Shown in pieces: positions 35,192 through 44,212 of a DNA stretch of 64,000 bases (position 1 is the first letter of the stretch; every line of letters starts with the position of its first letter). Position numbers and translations under genes: made by a program. The notes under the pieces were generated by a model. The model did not search any database, was not told the DNA's origin, and worked only from the letters and a program-made list of their open reading frames with translations. This stretch comes from Flavobacterium sp. LPB0248 (GTDB lineage Bacteria > Bacteroidota > Bacteroidia > Flavobacteriales > Flavobacteriaceae), in NCBI RefSeq assembly GCF_013388355.1, contig NZ_CP058246.1:2356001-2420000 (forward strand). Reading direction: 5' to 3'.

Positions 35192-36157
35192 ATGAAAAAT
35201 CTAAAAATTGCTACTGCACAATTTGAAAACAAAAGCGGAGACAAAAAATATAATCTATCTGTAATTGAAAAACTTTCTCAAAAAGCTTCTCATGAAGGGT
35301 GCGATGTAATTTCTTTTCATGAATGTTCTATAACCGGATATACATTTGCAAGAAACTTATCGAAAGACCAAATGTTAGATTTGGCAGAATTGATTCCGAG
35401 TGGAGAAAGCATTCTAAAATTAATCGAAATTGCCAAAAACAATAACATCGTAATATTGGCCGGACTTTTTGAAAAAGACGAAAACGATAATCTCTTCAAA
35501 GCCTATGTCTGCGTGGATAAAAATGGTTTAGTTGCTAAATATCGAAAATTACATCCGTTTATAAACCCGTATTTAACACCTGGAGATCGTTATTGTATTT
35601 TTGAAATTGAAGGCTGGAAATGCGGTATTTTAATTTGTTACGACAATAATATTATCGAAAACGTACGCGCAACAAAGCTTCTAAGTGCCGATATTATATT
35701 TATGCCTCACGTAACGATGTGCACACCTTCTACCCGACCTGGCGCTGGTTTTGTGGCACCTCAGCTTTGGGAAAATCGCGAAGCCGATCCAACTTCGTTA
35801 CGATTAGAGTTTGACGGAATGAAAGGTCGTGACTGGTTAATGAAATGGCTTCCTGCAAGAGCTTACGACAATGCCATTTATGCCATTTTTTCGAACCCAA
35901 TTGGCATGGACGACGATCAATTAAAAAACGGCTGTTCTATGATTATTGATCCTTTTGGAGATATTCTAGCAGAATGCCGCACTTTTGACGATTCTTTTGC
36001 AACGGCACTAATTACTCCCGAAAAATGTAATCTTGCAGGAGGAAGTCGTTATATAAAAGCTAGAAGACCAGAATTATATAGAGCTATTATTGGTCAAAAT
36101 CACGAATCGGAACAAAATGTTGTTTGGTTGAACTCTGATAAAAAAAGCATAAATTAA
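35192..36157 (+). CDS. Nitrilase superfamily carbon-nitrogen hydrolase
   Basis: 321 aa. The catalytic triad is visible: Glu in SFHECSITGY (about 45), Lys in KYRKLHPF (about 117), Cys in CGILICYDNN (about 153). These enzymes hydrolyse amides or nitriles; the length and the loop after the Cys suggest an amidase-type member. It may cooperate with the isochorismatase-like hydrolase upstream. Confidence 0.9.
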   Translation: MKNLKIATAQFENKSGDKKYNLSVIEKLSQKASHEGCDVISFHECSITGYTFARNLSKDQMLDLAELIPSGESILKLIEIAKNNNIVILAGLFEKDENDNLFKAYVCVDKNGLVAKYRKLHPFINPYLTPGDRYCIFEIEGWKCGILICYDNNIIENVRATKLLSADIIFMPHVTMCTPSTRPGAGFVAPQLWENREADPTSLRLEFDGMKGRDWLMKWLPARAYDNAIYAIFSNPIGMDDDQLKNGCSMIIDPFGDILAECRTFDDSFATALITPEKCNLAGGSRYIKARRPELYRAIIGQNHESEQNVVWLNSDKKSIN

Positions 36158-36230
36158 ACATTTCTCCTCTCTAAAGCTATTGAAAGATTTACCTTTGAAG
36201 ATTCATTAATCGACAGAATAAAGCTTAATA

Positions 36231-36737
36231 ATGGAATTTTTTAAAACTACAAACGAAGATATCGATACTGTTTTCGATATTTACAATCAAGCGACATCAT
36301 ATCAAAAAACAGTAAACAACAAAAGTTGGAGAGGTTTTGAAAGAGCATTAATAGAAAAAGAAATTGCCGAAAATCGTCATTTTATAATCAAAGAAGGAAA
36401 CGAAGTCGCCTGTACATTTGTACTTACTTTTGATGATTTAATTATCTGGAAAGAAGCCAGTAAAGATCCTGCAGTTTATTTACATCGTATTGCTACAAAC
36501 CCGAAGTTTAGAGGACAATCTTATGTCAAAAAAATTATTGATTGGGTTAAGCAATATGCTAAAGAAAATAATAAAGAATACATTAGACTTGATACGCACA
36601 GCGGTAACGAAAGAATAAATAAATATTATACCAGCTGTGGTTTCGAATACAAAGGAATAAGCACCATTGAATGGACCAACGAATTACCAGAACATTATAA
36701 AGAAGGTTCTTTTAGTTTGTTTGAGATTAAGCTTTAG
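36231..36737 (+). CDS. GNAT family N-acetyltransferase
   Basis: 168 aa, typical GNAT size. The acetyl-CoA binding region is LHRIATNPKFRGQSYVKKIIDWV (motif A, R-G-Q-S-Y variant of Q/RxxGxG/A). The C-terminal YYTSCGFEYKG is motif B. Substrate unknown. It is on the same strand as the nitrilase gene with a 73-base gap. Confidence 0.88.
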   Translation: MEFFKTTNEDIDTVFDIYNQATSYQKTVNNKSWRGFERALIEKEIAENRHFIIKEGNEVACTFVLTFDDLIIWKEASKDPAVYLHRIATNPKFRGQSYVKKIIDWVKQYAKENNKEYIRLDTHSGNERINKYYTSCGFEYKGISTIEWTNELPEHYKEGSFSLFEIKL

Positions 36738-36847
36738 TGTATAATTAATTGTCTGAAAAACTGTATTTTTGCATATATATTGAAAGCTGTATCTTACAAA
36801 AAGAACCTGTTTTTTACCAAAATATTATTTTTATTTAAGATTTTAAA

Positions 36848-36855
36848 TATCTTTG
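36848..36855 (+). promoter_or_regulatory. -7 box (TATCTTTG) right before the XRE gene
   Basis: TATCTTTG ends only 4 bases before the ATG, which would make the mRNA leaderless. Another TAnnTTTG (TATTTTTG) is at 36764-36771 and would give a normal leader, so which one is used is open. Confidence 0.45.
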
Positions 36856-36859
36856 ATTT

Positions 36860-37246
36860 ATGAGCACAACAACAAAACCAAGTCATATAGGACGCAAGAT
36901 CAGCCGAATTCGCGAGCTGAAAGACATGAAACAAGAAGCTTTGGCACAAGCTTTAGGAATGAGTCAACAAAGTGTTTCTACCATGGAAAATAGTGAAACC
37001 ATAGACGAAGACAAATTGAAAGAAGTGGCAAAAGTGCTTGGAATGACTGTTGAAGCCATTAAAAACTTTTCGGAAGAAGCTGTAATTAATTACTTTAATA
37101 ATATTTATGATAATGCAGCTTTTAATAAACATTATAATGATTGCACTTTTAATCCTTTAGACAAAGTTGTTGAACTTTATGAACGTTTGGTACAGGCTGA
37201 AAAGGATAAAAATGAGTATTTGGAGAAGTTGTTGAATAAGAAATAA
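36860..37246 (+). CDS. XRE family helix-turn-helix protein
   Basis: 128 aa. The HTH_XRE domain spans about 10-65 (IGRKISRIRELKDMKQEALA, LGMSQQSVSTMENSE). The C-terminal part has aromatic/Asn residues and a short coiled coil (VVELYERLVQAEKDKNEYLEKL), probably for dimerisation. It converges with the KilA-N gene, 16 bases apart. A self-regulating or toxin-antitoxin-like role is possible, but no partner was recognised. Confidence 0.88.
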   Translation: MSTTTKPSHIGRKISRIRELKDMKQEALAQALGMSQQSVSTMENSETIDEDKLKEVAKVLGMTVEAIKNFSEEAVINYFNNIYDNAAFNKHYNDCTFNPLDKVVELYERLVQAEKDKNEYLEKLLNKK

Positions 37247-37262
37247 AAGCTTTTACAATACA

Positions 37263-38081
37263 TTATTTTAACTTGTCTAGGTTTATATTACCTAATAATG
37301 ATTTTATTTGTGTTATAGCAATAGCATTCAATTGTTCTAGACGTTGACTTTGTATCATCCCTTTATTTATTAAAACAGCATTAATACTTTCAATGTTACT
37401 AAGTACAACCAGTTGTTCAATTGTTGCTTCATCCCTTATATTGCCTGTGCTATTTGGGTTCTCAATACGCCATTGTTTTGCTGTTTTTCCAAACAATGCT
37501 ACATTTAACAAGTCTGCTTCATCTGCATATATAAAATTTATTTTTTCTTTAGTAAGCAATTGAGGGATCAAATTCTCTTTTATAGCATCAGTATGTATCT
37601 TATAATTTACTTTTGCTAAAGTTCGCTGTAAATTCCATGTTAGATTTAGTCTTTCATTTTCTTCTTCTTTAAGTCTTTGAAATTCTTTTACTAACAATAG
37701 TTGAAACCTAGGACTAATCCACATCCCAAAATGAAAAGCTATGTCTTTGTGTCCGTAAGTCCCTCCATATCGCCCAGCAGTTGCAGTAAGTCCTATTGCA
37801 CCTGTACTTTCTATCCAATGTTTTACCGAAAGCACAAAATTATTAGTACCTGCTTCATTTTTAATTATACCGAATTCGGTATAATTAAAATCTGGATTGT
37901 ACAATGCTTCCCATTCTCCAAGATATTCAATTGTGCTTTTAAGGCTCAGCCATTTTATAATTACAACTTCTTGTAATTGACTACGTGCCATATCGGTTAA
38001 AGAAATATATTCTTCTCCTCCTTTTTTTGATAAGATAGTAATTTGAGTTCCTTCAACATTAATACTTTTTCCTTTTGCCAT
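37263..38081 (-). CDS. KilA-N domain-containing protein
   Basis: 272 aa. The KilA-N DNA-binding domain (about 5-140) shows YISLTDMARS, TIEYLGEWEALYNPDFN and GRYGGTYGHKDIAFHFGMWISPRFQLLLVKEFQ. The C-terminal ~130 residues look like the helical extension of bacterial KilA-N/RhuM-like proteins. The family comes from phages and mobile elements. No other phage gene is present here. It lies directly downstream of tRNA-Ser, a typical integration site. Confidence 0.85.
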   Translation of the reverse strand: MAKGKSINVEGTQITILSKKGGEEYISLTDMARSQLQEVVIIKWLSLKSTIEYLGEWEALYNPDFNYTEFGIIKNEAGTNNFVLSVKHWIESTGAIGLTATAGRYGGTYGHKDIAFHFGMWISPRFQLLLVKEFQRLKEEENERLNLTWNLQRTLAKVNYKIHTDAIKENLIPQLLTKEKINFIYADEADLLNVALFGKTAKQWRIENPNSTGNIRDEATIEQLVVLSNIESINAVLINKGMIQSQRLEQLNAIAITQIKSLLGNINLDKLK

Positions 38082-38167
38082 TCTTTTTTAATAAAATCAT
38101 TTATACTCCTCCAAGCTTAATAATTACAACTTAATAGATTTAACACATTATAGAAAGTTAATAAAAA

Positions 38168-38193
38168 AACCTCGAAATATACATTTCGAGGTT
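38168..38193 (-). terminator. Terminator of tRNA-Ser
   Basis: A perfect 11-bp stem (AACCTCGAAAT / ATTTCGAGGTT), 4-base loop and a T-run on the minus strand, 27 bases after the tRNA. Confidence 0.9.
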
Positions 38194-38219
38194 TGGTATT
38201 ATTTTTAGTTAAAAACTCG

Positions 38220-38306
38220 CAGAAAGGAAGGGATTCGAACCCTCGATACAGTTACCCATATACTAGCTTTCCAGGCTAGCTCCTTAAACCACTCGGACAC
38301 CTTTCT
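38220..38306 (-). tRNA. tRNA-Ser (anticodon GGA)
   Basis: 87 bases. The acceptor stem AGAAAGG pairs with CCTTTCT and the discriminator is G at 38220. The anticodon loop CTGGAAA reads GGA, the T-arm contains GGTTCGAATCC, and a long variable arm marks a class II tRNA. CCA is not encoded. Confidence 0.95.
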
Positions 38307-38354
38307 ATTTTGGTCTGCAAATAACACAAAAAAAATCGAGTTTAAAAAGTAAAA

Positions 38355-39236
38355 TTAAGATTCGTTTATACTTTTTCTAAATTCTTCCATAAACAATTTT
38401 ACCGCTTTCTTTTGATAACTGCCAATTGTCAGCATAAACGAATCTCGTTTGGTTACTACGCCTGTAATCTGAATGGCTTTAAGGCTATGCTCCCAACCTT
38501 TCAATGCTTTTTCTGCTACAATCGTTGCCCAATCACTGTTTTCTACCATTTGCAATAGCGCATGAATCGAATTTAACTCGATCGAAATTTTCGGATTCAT
38601 ATTGTGTTTTGCAAACAGCAATTCAACATATTCTCTTGAATTAGAACCTTTTCCTGGAAGAATTAATGGCACTTCATCTAATCTCTTAAACGGTATTTTT
38701 TCTAATTCAGCTAAAGAGTTCGATTTTGAAACCGCCATAACCATGTTCGAAGTAAACAAAGGCACTTTCTGAATTGGAGGTCCAATCTCATGCGATGAAA
38801 TTACCAAAACCAAATCCAATTCATTATTAATCAGTTTTTGTTCTAAAGCTTCTGTTGTGCCGTATTCTACGACTATTCTTAAATTCAGATATCGTTTGGC
38901 GAAGGCGTTTACAACAGGCAGAATCAATAATCCAAAAATATAGGTTACACCAATTCTGAGCTCTCCGCCAATCATTTCGTTTAAATCTTCAATCGCCTGC
39001 TTTCCGTTTTCTACGTTTTCGACCACTTTTTTGGCATGAATCAAGAAAACAGCTCCAGCTTCTGTCAATTGCACTTTCTTACCAATTCGCTTAAACAATG
39101 GCATTCCCAATTCTTCTTCAAGTTTCTTTATTTGCTGCGAAAGCCCCGATTGCGTTACAAAACACAATTCTGCCGCTTTGGTAAAATGCAAAACCTCAGC
39201 AGTTTTAATAAAATATTGCAGTTGATAGATTTCCAT
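38355..39236 (-). CDS. LysR family transcriptional regulator
   Basis: 293 aa. The N-terminal winged helix (MEIYQLQYFIKTAEVLHFTK, CFVTQSGLSQQIKKLEEELG) is followed by a LysR substrate-binding domain (about 90-290; GELRIGVTYIFGLLILPVV). It is divergent from an MFS exporter gene and probably controls it through the shared 90-base gap. Confidence 0.93.
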   Translation of the reverse strand: MEIYQLQYFIKTAEVLHFTKAAELCFVTQSGLSQQIKKLEEELGMPLFKRIGKKVQLTEAGAVFLIHAKKVVENVENGKQAIEDLNEMIGGELRIGVTYIFGLLILPVVNAFAKRYLNLRIVVEYGTTEALEQKLINNELDLVLVISSHEIGPPIQKVPLFTSNMVMAVSKSNSLAELEKIPFKRLDEVPLILPGKGSNSREYVELLFAKHNMNPKISIELNSIHALLQMVENSDWATIVAEKALKGWEHSLKAIQITGVVTKRDSFMLTIGSYQKKAVKLFMEEFRKSINES

Positions 39237-39240
39237 ATTG

Positions 39241-39258
39241 ATAAGTTTTACTACTTAT
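39241..39258. promoter_or_regulatory. LysR-type operator candidate
   Basis: ATAAG-N8-CTTAT in the divergent LysR/MFS gap lies within the longer dyad TTGATAAG…CTTATTATCA. It fits the partially symmetric T-N11-A pattern bound by LysR proteins. Confidence 0.5.
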
Positions 39259-39326
39259 TATCAGTAAAATTATTAATTTTTCTAATGAAATCATAATCCC
39301 GACCTTTGTATTAAATATTTAGGACT

Positions 39327-40571
39327 ATGTTTAAAGCGTTAAAATCAAAAAATTTCAAGTTGTTCTTTTATGGACAATCTGTTTCAGTAATTGGAACCTG
39401 GATGCAGAAAACTGCCGTAAGCTGGATGGTTTATAGCATAACTGGATCTGTTTTTCTACTGGGATTAGCGACTTTTTTAAGCATGATTCCGTCTTTATTT
39501 CTGGCACCTCTTGCAGGAAGTATTATTGGACGTTATGACAGACACCGTGCTATGATGGTTTTGCAATCTTTGGCGATGCTTCAAGCCGGAGCTTTGGCTT
39601 TGCTTATTTATCTTAAAATTTATAATATCAATTTTATTCTAGCTTTGAGTTTAATTCAAGGAATTATTAATGCTTTTGATATGACTTGCCGTCAGACCAT
39701 GATGATTGATATTGTCGATAATAAAGAAGATCTTCCAAATGCTGTGGCGCTTAACTCCACTTTAAACAATTTTGCAAGAATCGCTGGACCTGCGCTTGCG
39801 GGAATTATTCTGCACCAATATGGAGAAGACATTTGTTTTATCGGGAACTTTATTAGTTACGTGCCTGTCTTGATTTCGCTAATGATGATGAAAATCACAC
39901 CACATATTAAAGCCGAAAACAAATTGAATATGCTAGACGATCTTATAGAAGGACTTGATTATGTGAAAAAAGAAAGCGAAATGGCAAGAATGCTTTTGAT
40001 GCTGACTTGCAGCAGTTTGTTTGTAATTTCTTTTAATACTTTGATGCCCGTTTTCGCCAAAGATATTTTTAGCGGAAATGCCGAAACTTTCAGCTGGTTT
40101 GAGAGTGCGGCCGGAATTGGTTCTGTTATATCAGCAATTTATTTGGCCAATTTAAAATCGTCTGAAAATATGGGAAAACTAATGATTGCTGCCAGTTTAT
40201 TGTTAGGTTTCAGTATTATTATTCTAGCAGTTTCAAGTAGTATTACAATTGCATTGATCTGTATGACTTTAAGCGGAATCGGAATGATGGGACAAACCTC
40301 ATCGATCAACATTTATATTCAGACTCATAGTATTGTTAGCATGCGTTCTAGAAGTATCAGTTATTATATGATGGCATATCAGGGAATGATTCCTGTTGGA
40401 AGTTTAATTATCGGTTATGTTTCTCATTCGCTTGGCGTAAGAACTACCGTTGCCATTCAGGGAATTATTTGTATTCTTTCTGTTATTGTTTACGTTTATT
40501 ATAAAAAACATAAAGCAACTGAAGAAGACTTGGAAACTTGCCCGGTTCCATATCAAAATTCTAAAAACTAA
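39327..40571 (+). CDS. MFS transporter (EntS-like exporter group)
   Basis: 414 aa with about 12 transmembrane segments. FFYGQSVSVIGTWMQKTAVSWMVY in the first helix and GRYDRHRAMM in the loop 2-3 region resemble the EntS-type drug/siderophore exporters. The divergent LysR gene is the likely regulator. A near -7 box (GACCTTTG, 39300-39307) lies upstream. The exported compound is unknown. Confidence 0.88.
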   Translation: MFKALKSKNFKLFFYGQSVSVIGTWMQKTAVSWMVYSITGSVFLLGLATFLSMIPSLFLAPLAGSIIGRYDRHRAMMVLQSLAMLQAGALALLIYLKIYNINFILALSLIQGIINAFDMTCRQTMMIDIVDNKEDLPNAVALNSTLNNFARIAGPALAGIILHQYGEDICFIGNFISYVPVLISLMMMKITPHIKAENKLNMLDDLIEGLDYVKKESEMARMLLMLTCSSLFVISFNTLMPVFAKDIFSGNAETFSWFESAAGIGSVISAIYLANLKSSENMGKLMIAASLLLGFSIIILAVSSSITIALICMTLSGIGMMGQTSSINIYIQTHSIVSMRSRSISYYMMAYQGMIPVGSLIIGYVSHSLGVRTTVAIQGIICILSVIVYVYYKKHKATEEDLETCPVPYQNSKN

Positions 40572-40592
40572 ATTCCAATTTCCCACAGTCTT

Positions 40593-40803
40593 GTCATCCT
40601 GACGAAGGAAGGATCACAGTAGTAATTCCGCATGCAAATAAACCAATCTTTATCGAGCTTCTCGCGAAGATTTCTCCTTCGTCGAAATGACAAACTGAAC
40701 GTTTAATCCATTAAAAACAAACCGACAGGTTTTAAAACCTGTCGGGTTTCGCTATCTTAACGTTGCCGAGTTTCTTATGTGATCCTTCCTTCGTCAGGAT
40801 GAC
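40593..40803. repeat. Interspersed repeat with perfect 26-bp inverted ends
   Basis: The arm beginning GTCATCCTGACGAAGG (40593-40618) is found exactly inverted at 40778-40803. Between the arms are a related CTTCGTCGAAATGAC segment and the palindrome listed next. No ORF. The locus 44106-44204 is a related, diverged copy. Confidence 0.85.
40722..40745. repeat. 24-bp perfect palindrome (CCGACAGGTTTT…)
   Basis: CCGACAGGTTTT is followed directly by its reverse complement, nested inside the repeat above. As RNA it could act as a terminator-like hairpin for the MFS gene. Confidence 0.7.
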
Positions 40804-40848
40804 AAACTGCGCGGTTAAGCGAAATTTTTAATAAAATTTTTAATATAA

Positions 40849-40888
40849 AAATCCCAAATTCCAACTTTAGATTTTAGAATTTGGGATT
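40849..40888. terminator. Hairpin (AAATCCCAAATTC stem) downstream of ansA
   Basis: AAATCCCAAATTC and GAATTTGGGATTT form a perfect stem around a 15-base loop, followed by A/T-rich sequence, between convergent genes. The same words form the terminator at 55773-55812. Confidence 0.65.
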
Positions 40889-40909
40889 TAAAAATATTGG
40901 AATTTTTAT

Positions 40910-41941
40910 TTAAAGAGATATCTCGCCACGAAGTGCAGTCTCAAAAATATCTTTAAATTCATTTTGCGGAATATTATGCCCTAACAAATACATTAATTTT
41001 GTAATTGCGGCTTCTGTTGTAATGTCTTTTCCAGAAATAACTCCTAGCGATTTTAAAGCAGTACTCGTTTCGTATTGTCCCATATTGACACTTCCTCCAG
41101 AACATTGGGTTACGTTTACGATATGCATTCCAGATTTAATGGCTTTTTCTATTAGATTTAAAAACCAATCCTCTGTTGGAGCATTTCCTGAGCCGTAAGT
41201 TTCTAGAATAATTCCTCGCAATCCTTTAGTAGAAAGGATTGAAGCTAGAACTACTTCGCTCATTCCAGGAAACATTTTGATGATGGCAACATGATTGTCC
41301 AAATTCTTATGAACGATCAGTTTTGCATCTTTATTTACAGGAAGAAATAAATGTCTGTTTAGTTTTAAATGAACACCAGATTCTACCAATTCAGGATAGT
41401 TTGGCGCTGTAAAAGCCCTAAAATGTTCTGCATTTACTTTAGAAGTTCGGTTTCCGCGGTATAACTTGTATTCAAAATACAGACAAACCTCATTAATAAC
41501 TGGCTTTCCATCTTCTAAAAGTGAAGCAATCTGAATTGCTGTAATCAGGTTTTCTTTTGCATCGGTACGCAAATCTCCAATTGGCAATTGCGAACCTGTA
41601 AACACAACTGGTTTAGCCAAATTCTCCAGCATAAAACTCAATGCCGAAGCCGAATACGACATAGTATCTGATCCGTGAAGGACAACAAATCCGTCGTAAG
41701 CGTTGTAATTTTCCTCGATAATAGTGGCAATTCTTGTCCACATTTCGGGATTCATATTCGAAGAATCAATTGGATCTTCAAATGAAATCGATTCGATTTC
41801 ACAGTCCAATTGTTTAATTTCTGGAATTTTCTGAATTAATTTACCAAAATTGAAGGCTTTCAGCGCTCCAGTTTCAAAATCTTTGCTCATACCGATGGTT
41901 CCTCCGGTATAAACTAATAGTATTCTTGCTTTAGATGACAT
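40910..41941 (-). CDS. ansA: Type I L-asparaginase
   Basis: 343 aa. The two catalytic threonines are in LVYTGGTIGM (about 12) and VVLHGSDTMSYSASAL (about 90). The size and the lack of a signal peptide indicate the cytoplasmic type I enzyme, which converts Asn to Asp. It overlaps the upstream acyltransferase gene by 11 bases, so the two are co-transcribed. Confidence 0.93.
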   Translation of the reverse strand: MSSKARILLVYTGGTIGMSKDFETGALKAFNFGKLIQKIPEIKQLDCEIESISFEDPIDSSNMNPEMWTRIATIIEENYNAYDGFVVLHGSDTMSYSASALSFMLENLAKPVVFTGSQLPIGDLRTDAKENLITAIQIASLLEDGKPVINEVCLYFEYKLYRGNRTSKVNAEHFRAFTAPNYPELVESGVHLKLNRHLFLPVNKDAKLIVHKNLDNHVAIIKMFPGMSEVVLASILSTKGLRGIILETYGSGNAPTEDWFLNLIEKAIKSGMHIVNVTQCSGGSVNMGQYETSTALKSLGVISGKDITTEAAITKLMYLLGHNIPQNEFKDIFETALRGEISL

Positions 41942-43067
41942 CTTGGTATTTCAATTTATTGACAACAGGATTAGCATACATAGCCAAAAATCCTTGTCTT
42001 GTCACAGGATTATCGCTTCCGATTCTCATTTCTAAACGACGCTCAAAAAGCTGTTTTTCGCTTTCTTTATACTTGTGAGCAAACTTGTCTGTTTCGTTTA
42101 AAATATCGTAAGCAATAAAGTTTGTTGGCCATAATTGGTAGTTTTTCAAAATAACATCATCAATAGTTTGTGCCAAAGCCTGAACCTGTTTGTTTGCGTT
42201 GTCATTCTCAGCCACAATCTGATCGATTTCTGTATCTAGAACATCGCCAACAGAAATATGTATTCTTTTTTTAGTTCCCATGATACCGCTTATAATGGTC
42301 ATGAAATCTTCATTTTTGTCTTTTACGTAAACTTCGTTGTTTGCTTCTGCCATTAATTGAGGCATTTTCAAAACATCAGTCGGATCGTATTCATAAGAAA
42401 TAGAAACTGGAACAATCTTTAATTTCTTGAAATAATCCATTAAATTTTCTTCGTCAGAACCCATTCCAATCATTTTTAAAACTCCTGGATTGGTTTCGTC
42501 ATTTCCGTCTTTTGTTCTTCCTTCTCTTTGTGCAATCCAAACCGAACGATTTTCGCGAAGCAATAATTGTCCTATGTATTCAGACAATAATTTAGAACTT
42601 TGCAGCATTTCTCGAGGCGTTAATCCTCTTAAAACCAAAAAGTTTCTATTTAATTTTGCTAAAGTTGCCAAGAAAGCTTTCTTCACTAAATTATCTCCAA
42701 TTGCCGAAGCCGTCATTACCAAACCATGTTCGAACAAACAAACATTCAATAAGGTTGTATCTAAAAGAATATCTCTATGGTTTGAGATAAACAGATAAGA
42801 AGTATTGGGTTCCAGTTTTTCAAAACCTGAAGTTGTAAGACCTTCAGAGCTTTTTTCTAAAACTTTCTGGATTGTATTGTAAATAAAGTTGCATTGAAAA
42901 TCACGAATAGAATGTGTTTTCTTTAATTGTTCCTTCCAAACCTCATCTTCCACGTCCGGAAAAGTAAAGTTCATCATGGTTTTCATCATAGGATGATTTA
43001 CCACACCATGAAGTGCTTCATTTATTTCGGAATCATAAAACGGTCGAATGGCATCAAATCTCTGCAT
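41931..43067 (-). CDS. 1-acyl-sn-glycerol-3-phosphate acyltransferase (PlsC-like)
   Basis: 378 aa, longer than simple PlsC. The acyltransferase block is FISNHRDILLDTTLL (H-x4-D, about 95), FLVLRGLTPREML and VWIAQREGRTKDG. The protein belongs to the phospholipid-acyltransferase superfamily; which position or substrate it uses is not clear. It forms a translationally overlapping pair with ansA. Confidence 0.85.
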   Translation of the reverse strand: MQRFDAIRPFYDSEINEALHGVVNHPMMKTMMNFTFPDVEDEVWKEQLKKTHSIRDFQCNFIYNTIQKVLEKSSEGLTTSGFEKLEPNTSYLFISNHRDILLDTTLLNVCLFEHGLVMTASAIGDNLVKKAFLATLAKLNRNFLVLRGLTPREMLQSSKLLSEYIGQLLLRENRSVWIAQREGRTKDGNDETNPGVLKMIGMGSDEENLMDYFKKLKIVPVSISYEYDPTDVLKMPQLMAEANNEVYVKDKNEDFMTIISGIMGTKKRIHISVGDVLDTEIDQIVAENDNANKQVQALAQTIDDVILKNYQLWPTNFIAYDILNETDKFAHKYKESEKQLFERRLEMRIGSDNPVTRQGFLAMYANPVVNKLKYQDVI

Positions 43068-43130
43068 TATTTATTTGGGTTTAAGTGGGCAAAAGAACAA
43101 AAAAAAAATTAAAGTTTTGTAAGGCTTAAG

Positions 43131-43910
43131 TTAAATACCAAAAACGTCCTTTGAATTTTGAGTTGTAATTGTTGCAATTTCTTCGGCAGAAACACTATAA
43201 ACATCGCTTAATTTGGCAATAACATTGACTAAATAGCTGCTTTCATTTCTTTTCCCTCTGTAAGGAATCGGGGCTAAATACGGCGAATCTGTTTCTAAAA
43301 CGATGTGTTTTAAATCGATTTGATTTAAAAACTGGTCTATTTTTCCGTTCTTGAAAGTAACAACACCGCCAATTCCTAATTTCATATTGTAAGAAATTGC
43401 ACGCTCTGCTTGTTCTAAAGTTCCGGAAAAACAATGAAAAATCCCAAATAAATCTTCAGATTTTTCTTCTTCTAAGACTTCAAAGATTTCATCAAATGCT
43501 TCTCTGCAATGAATTACGATTGGCAATTTGTATTGTTTTGCAAGCTGAATTTGTCTTTTAAACGCAATTTGCTGTTCTTTTAAATGCGTTTTATCCCAAT
43601 ATAAATCGATTCCGATTTCGCCAACTGCATAGAATTTTCTTTTGGCCAGTTCGTTTTCAACATGCGCCAATTCTTCCAGATAATTATCTTTCACGTAAGT
43701 GGGATGTAAACCCATCATTAAGAATATATTTTCAGGATAATTTTTCTCCAAATCGTACATAGATTGAGTCGCGGCAGCATCGATTGCAGGAATAAAAAAA
43801 CGGGTAATTCCGGCATCAATAGCGCGCTGAATCATTTCGTCACGATCCTGATCAAATTCTTCAGAATACAAATGCGTATGGGTATCGGTAATAATGGGTG
43901 TTGAATTCAA
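43131..43910 (-). CDS. TatD family metal-dependent hydrolase
   Basis: 259 aa. Metal ligands are visible in DTHTHLYSEEFDQD (N-terminus), AVGEIGIDLYWDKT (about 95), IVIHCREAFDE (about 130), FHCFSGTLEQA (about 155) and LETDSPYLAPIPYRGKRNE (about 205). TatD proteins are 3'-5' DNA exonucleases or DNases. It is on the same strand as the acyltransferase-ansA pair. Confidence 0.94.
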   Translation of the reverse strand: MNSTPIITDTHTHLYSEEFDQDRDEMIQRAIDAGITRFFIPAIDAAATQSMYDLEKNYPENIFLMMGLHPTYVKDNYLEELAHVENELAKRKFYAVGEIGIDLYWDKTHLKEQQIAFKRQIQLAKQYKLPIVIHCREAFDEIFEVLEEEKSEDLFGIFHCFSGTLEQAERAISYNMKLGIGGVVTFKNGKIDQFLNQIDLKHIVLETDSPYLAPIPYRGKRNESSYLVNVIAKLSDVYSVSAEEIATITTQNSKDVFGI

Positions 43911-44105
43911 GTCTATAATTTTAAAGTAGCAAAATTACGACAATATTAAAAGAATAGCAATTCCGCACGATTGGTACACGGATGAAACGGATTCACTTTG
44001 TGAAAACGCTGATAAAAATGGATTTTCTGTATTTGATTAAAAAGAAAAACCTTTGTCAAAGCTTAAACTTTTACAAAGGTCTGAATAATAATAACCAATT
44101 TTTTA

Positions 44106-44204
44106 TCATGCTGAGGAACGAAGGATCTCACAAGAAGCTTCGAGGAGAAAACCCCCATTTTTTCTCTCGATCAGCTAGTGCGATCCCTCGTTCTTCAGAA
44201 CGAT
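44106..44204. repeat. Interspersed repeat related to 40593-40803
   Basis: The 302-bp TatD/S41 gap (43911-44212) has no gene. Its right half carries CTGAGGAACGAAGGATCTCAC (44111-44131) and an inverted copy at 44178-44198 (18 of 21). The arm shares the TCAT-CTGA-GAA-GAAGGATC pattern with the repeat at 40593. Confidence 0.75.
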
Positions 44205-44212
44205 AATTGGAG

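Noticed and set aside
37200..38306. Integrative element bounded by tRNA-Ser end duplications
   Set aside because: I looked for a second copy of the tRNA 3' end on the far side of the KilA-N gene and saw none; no integrase is present.
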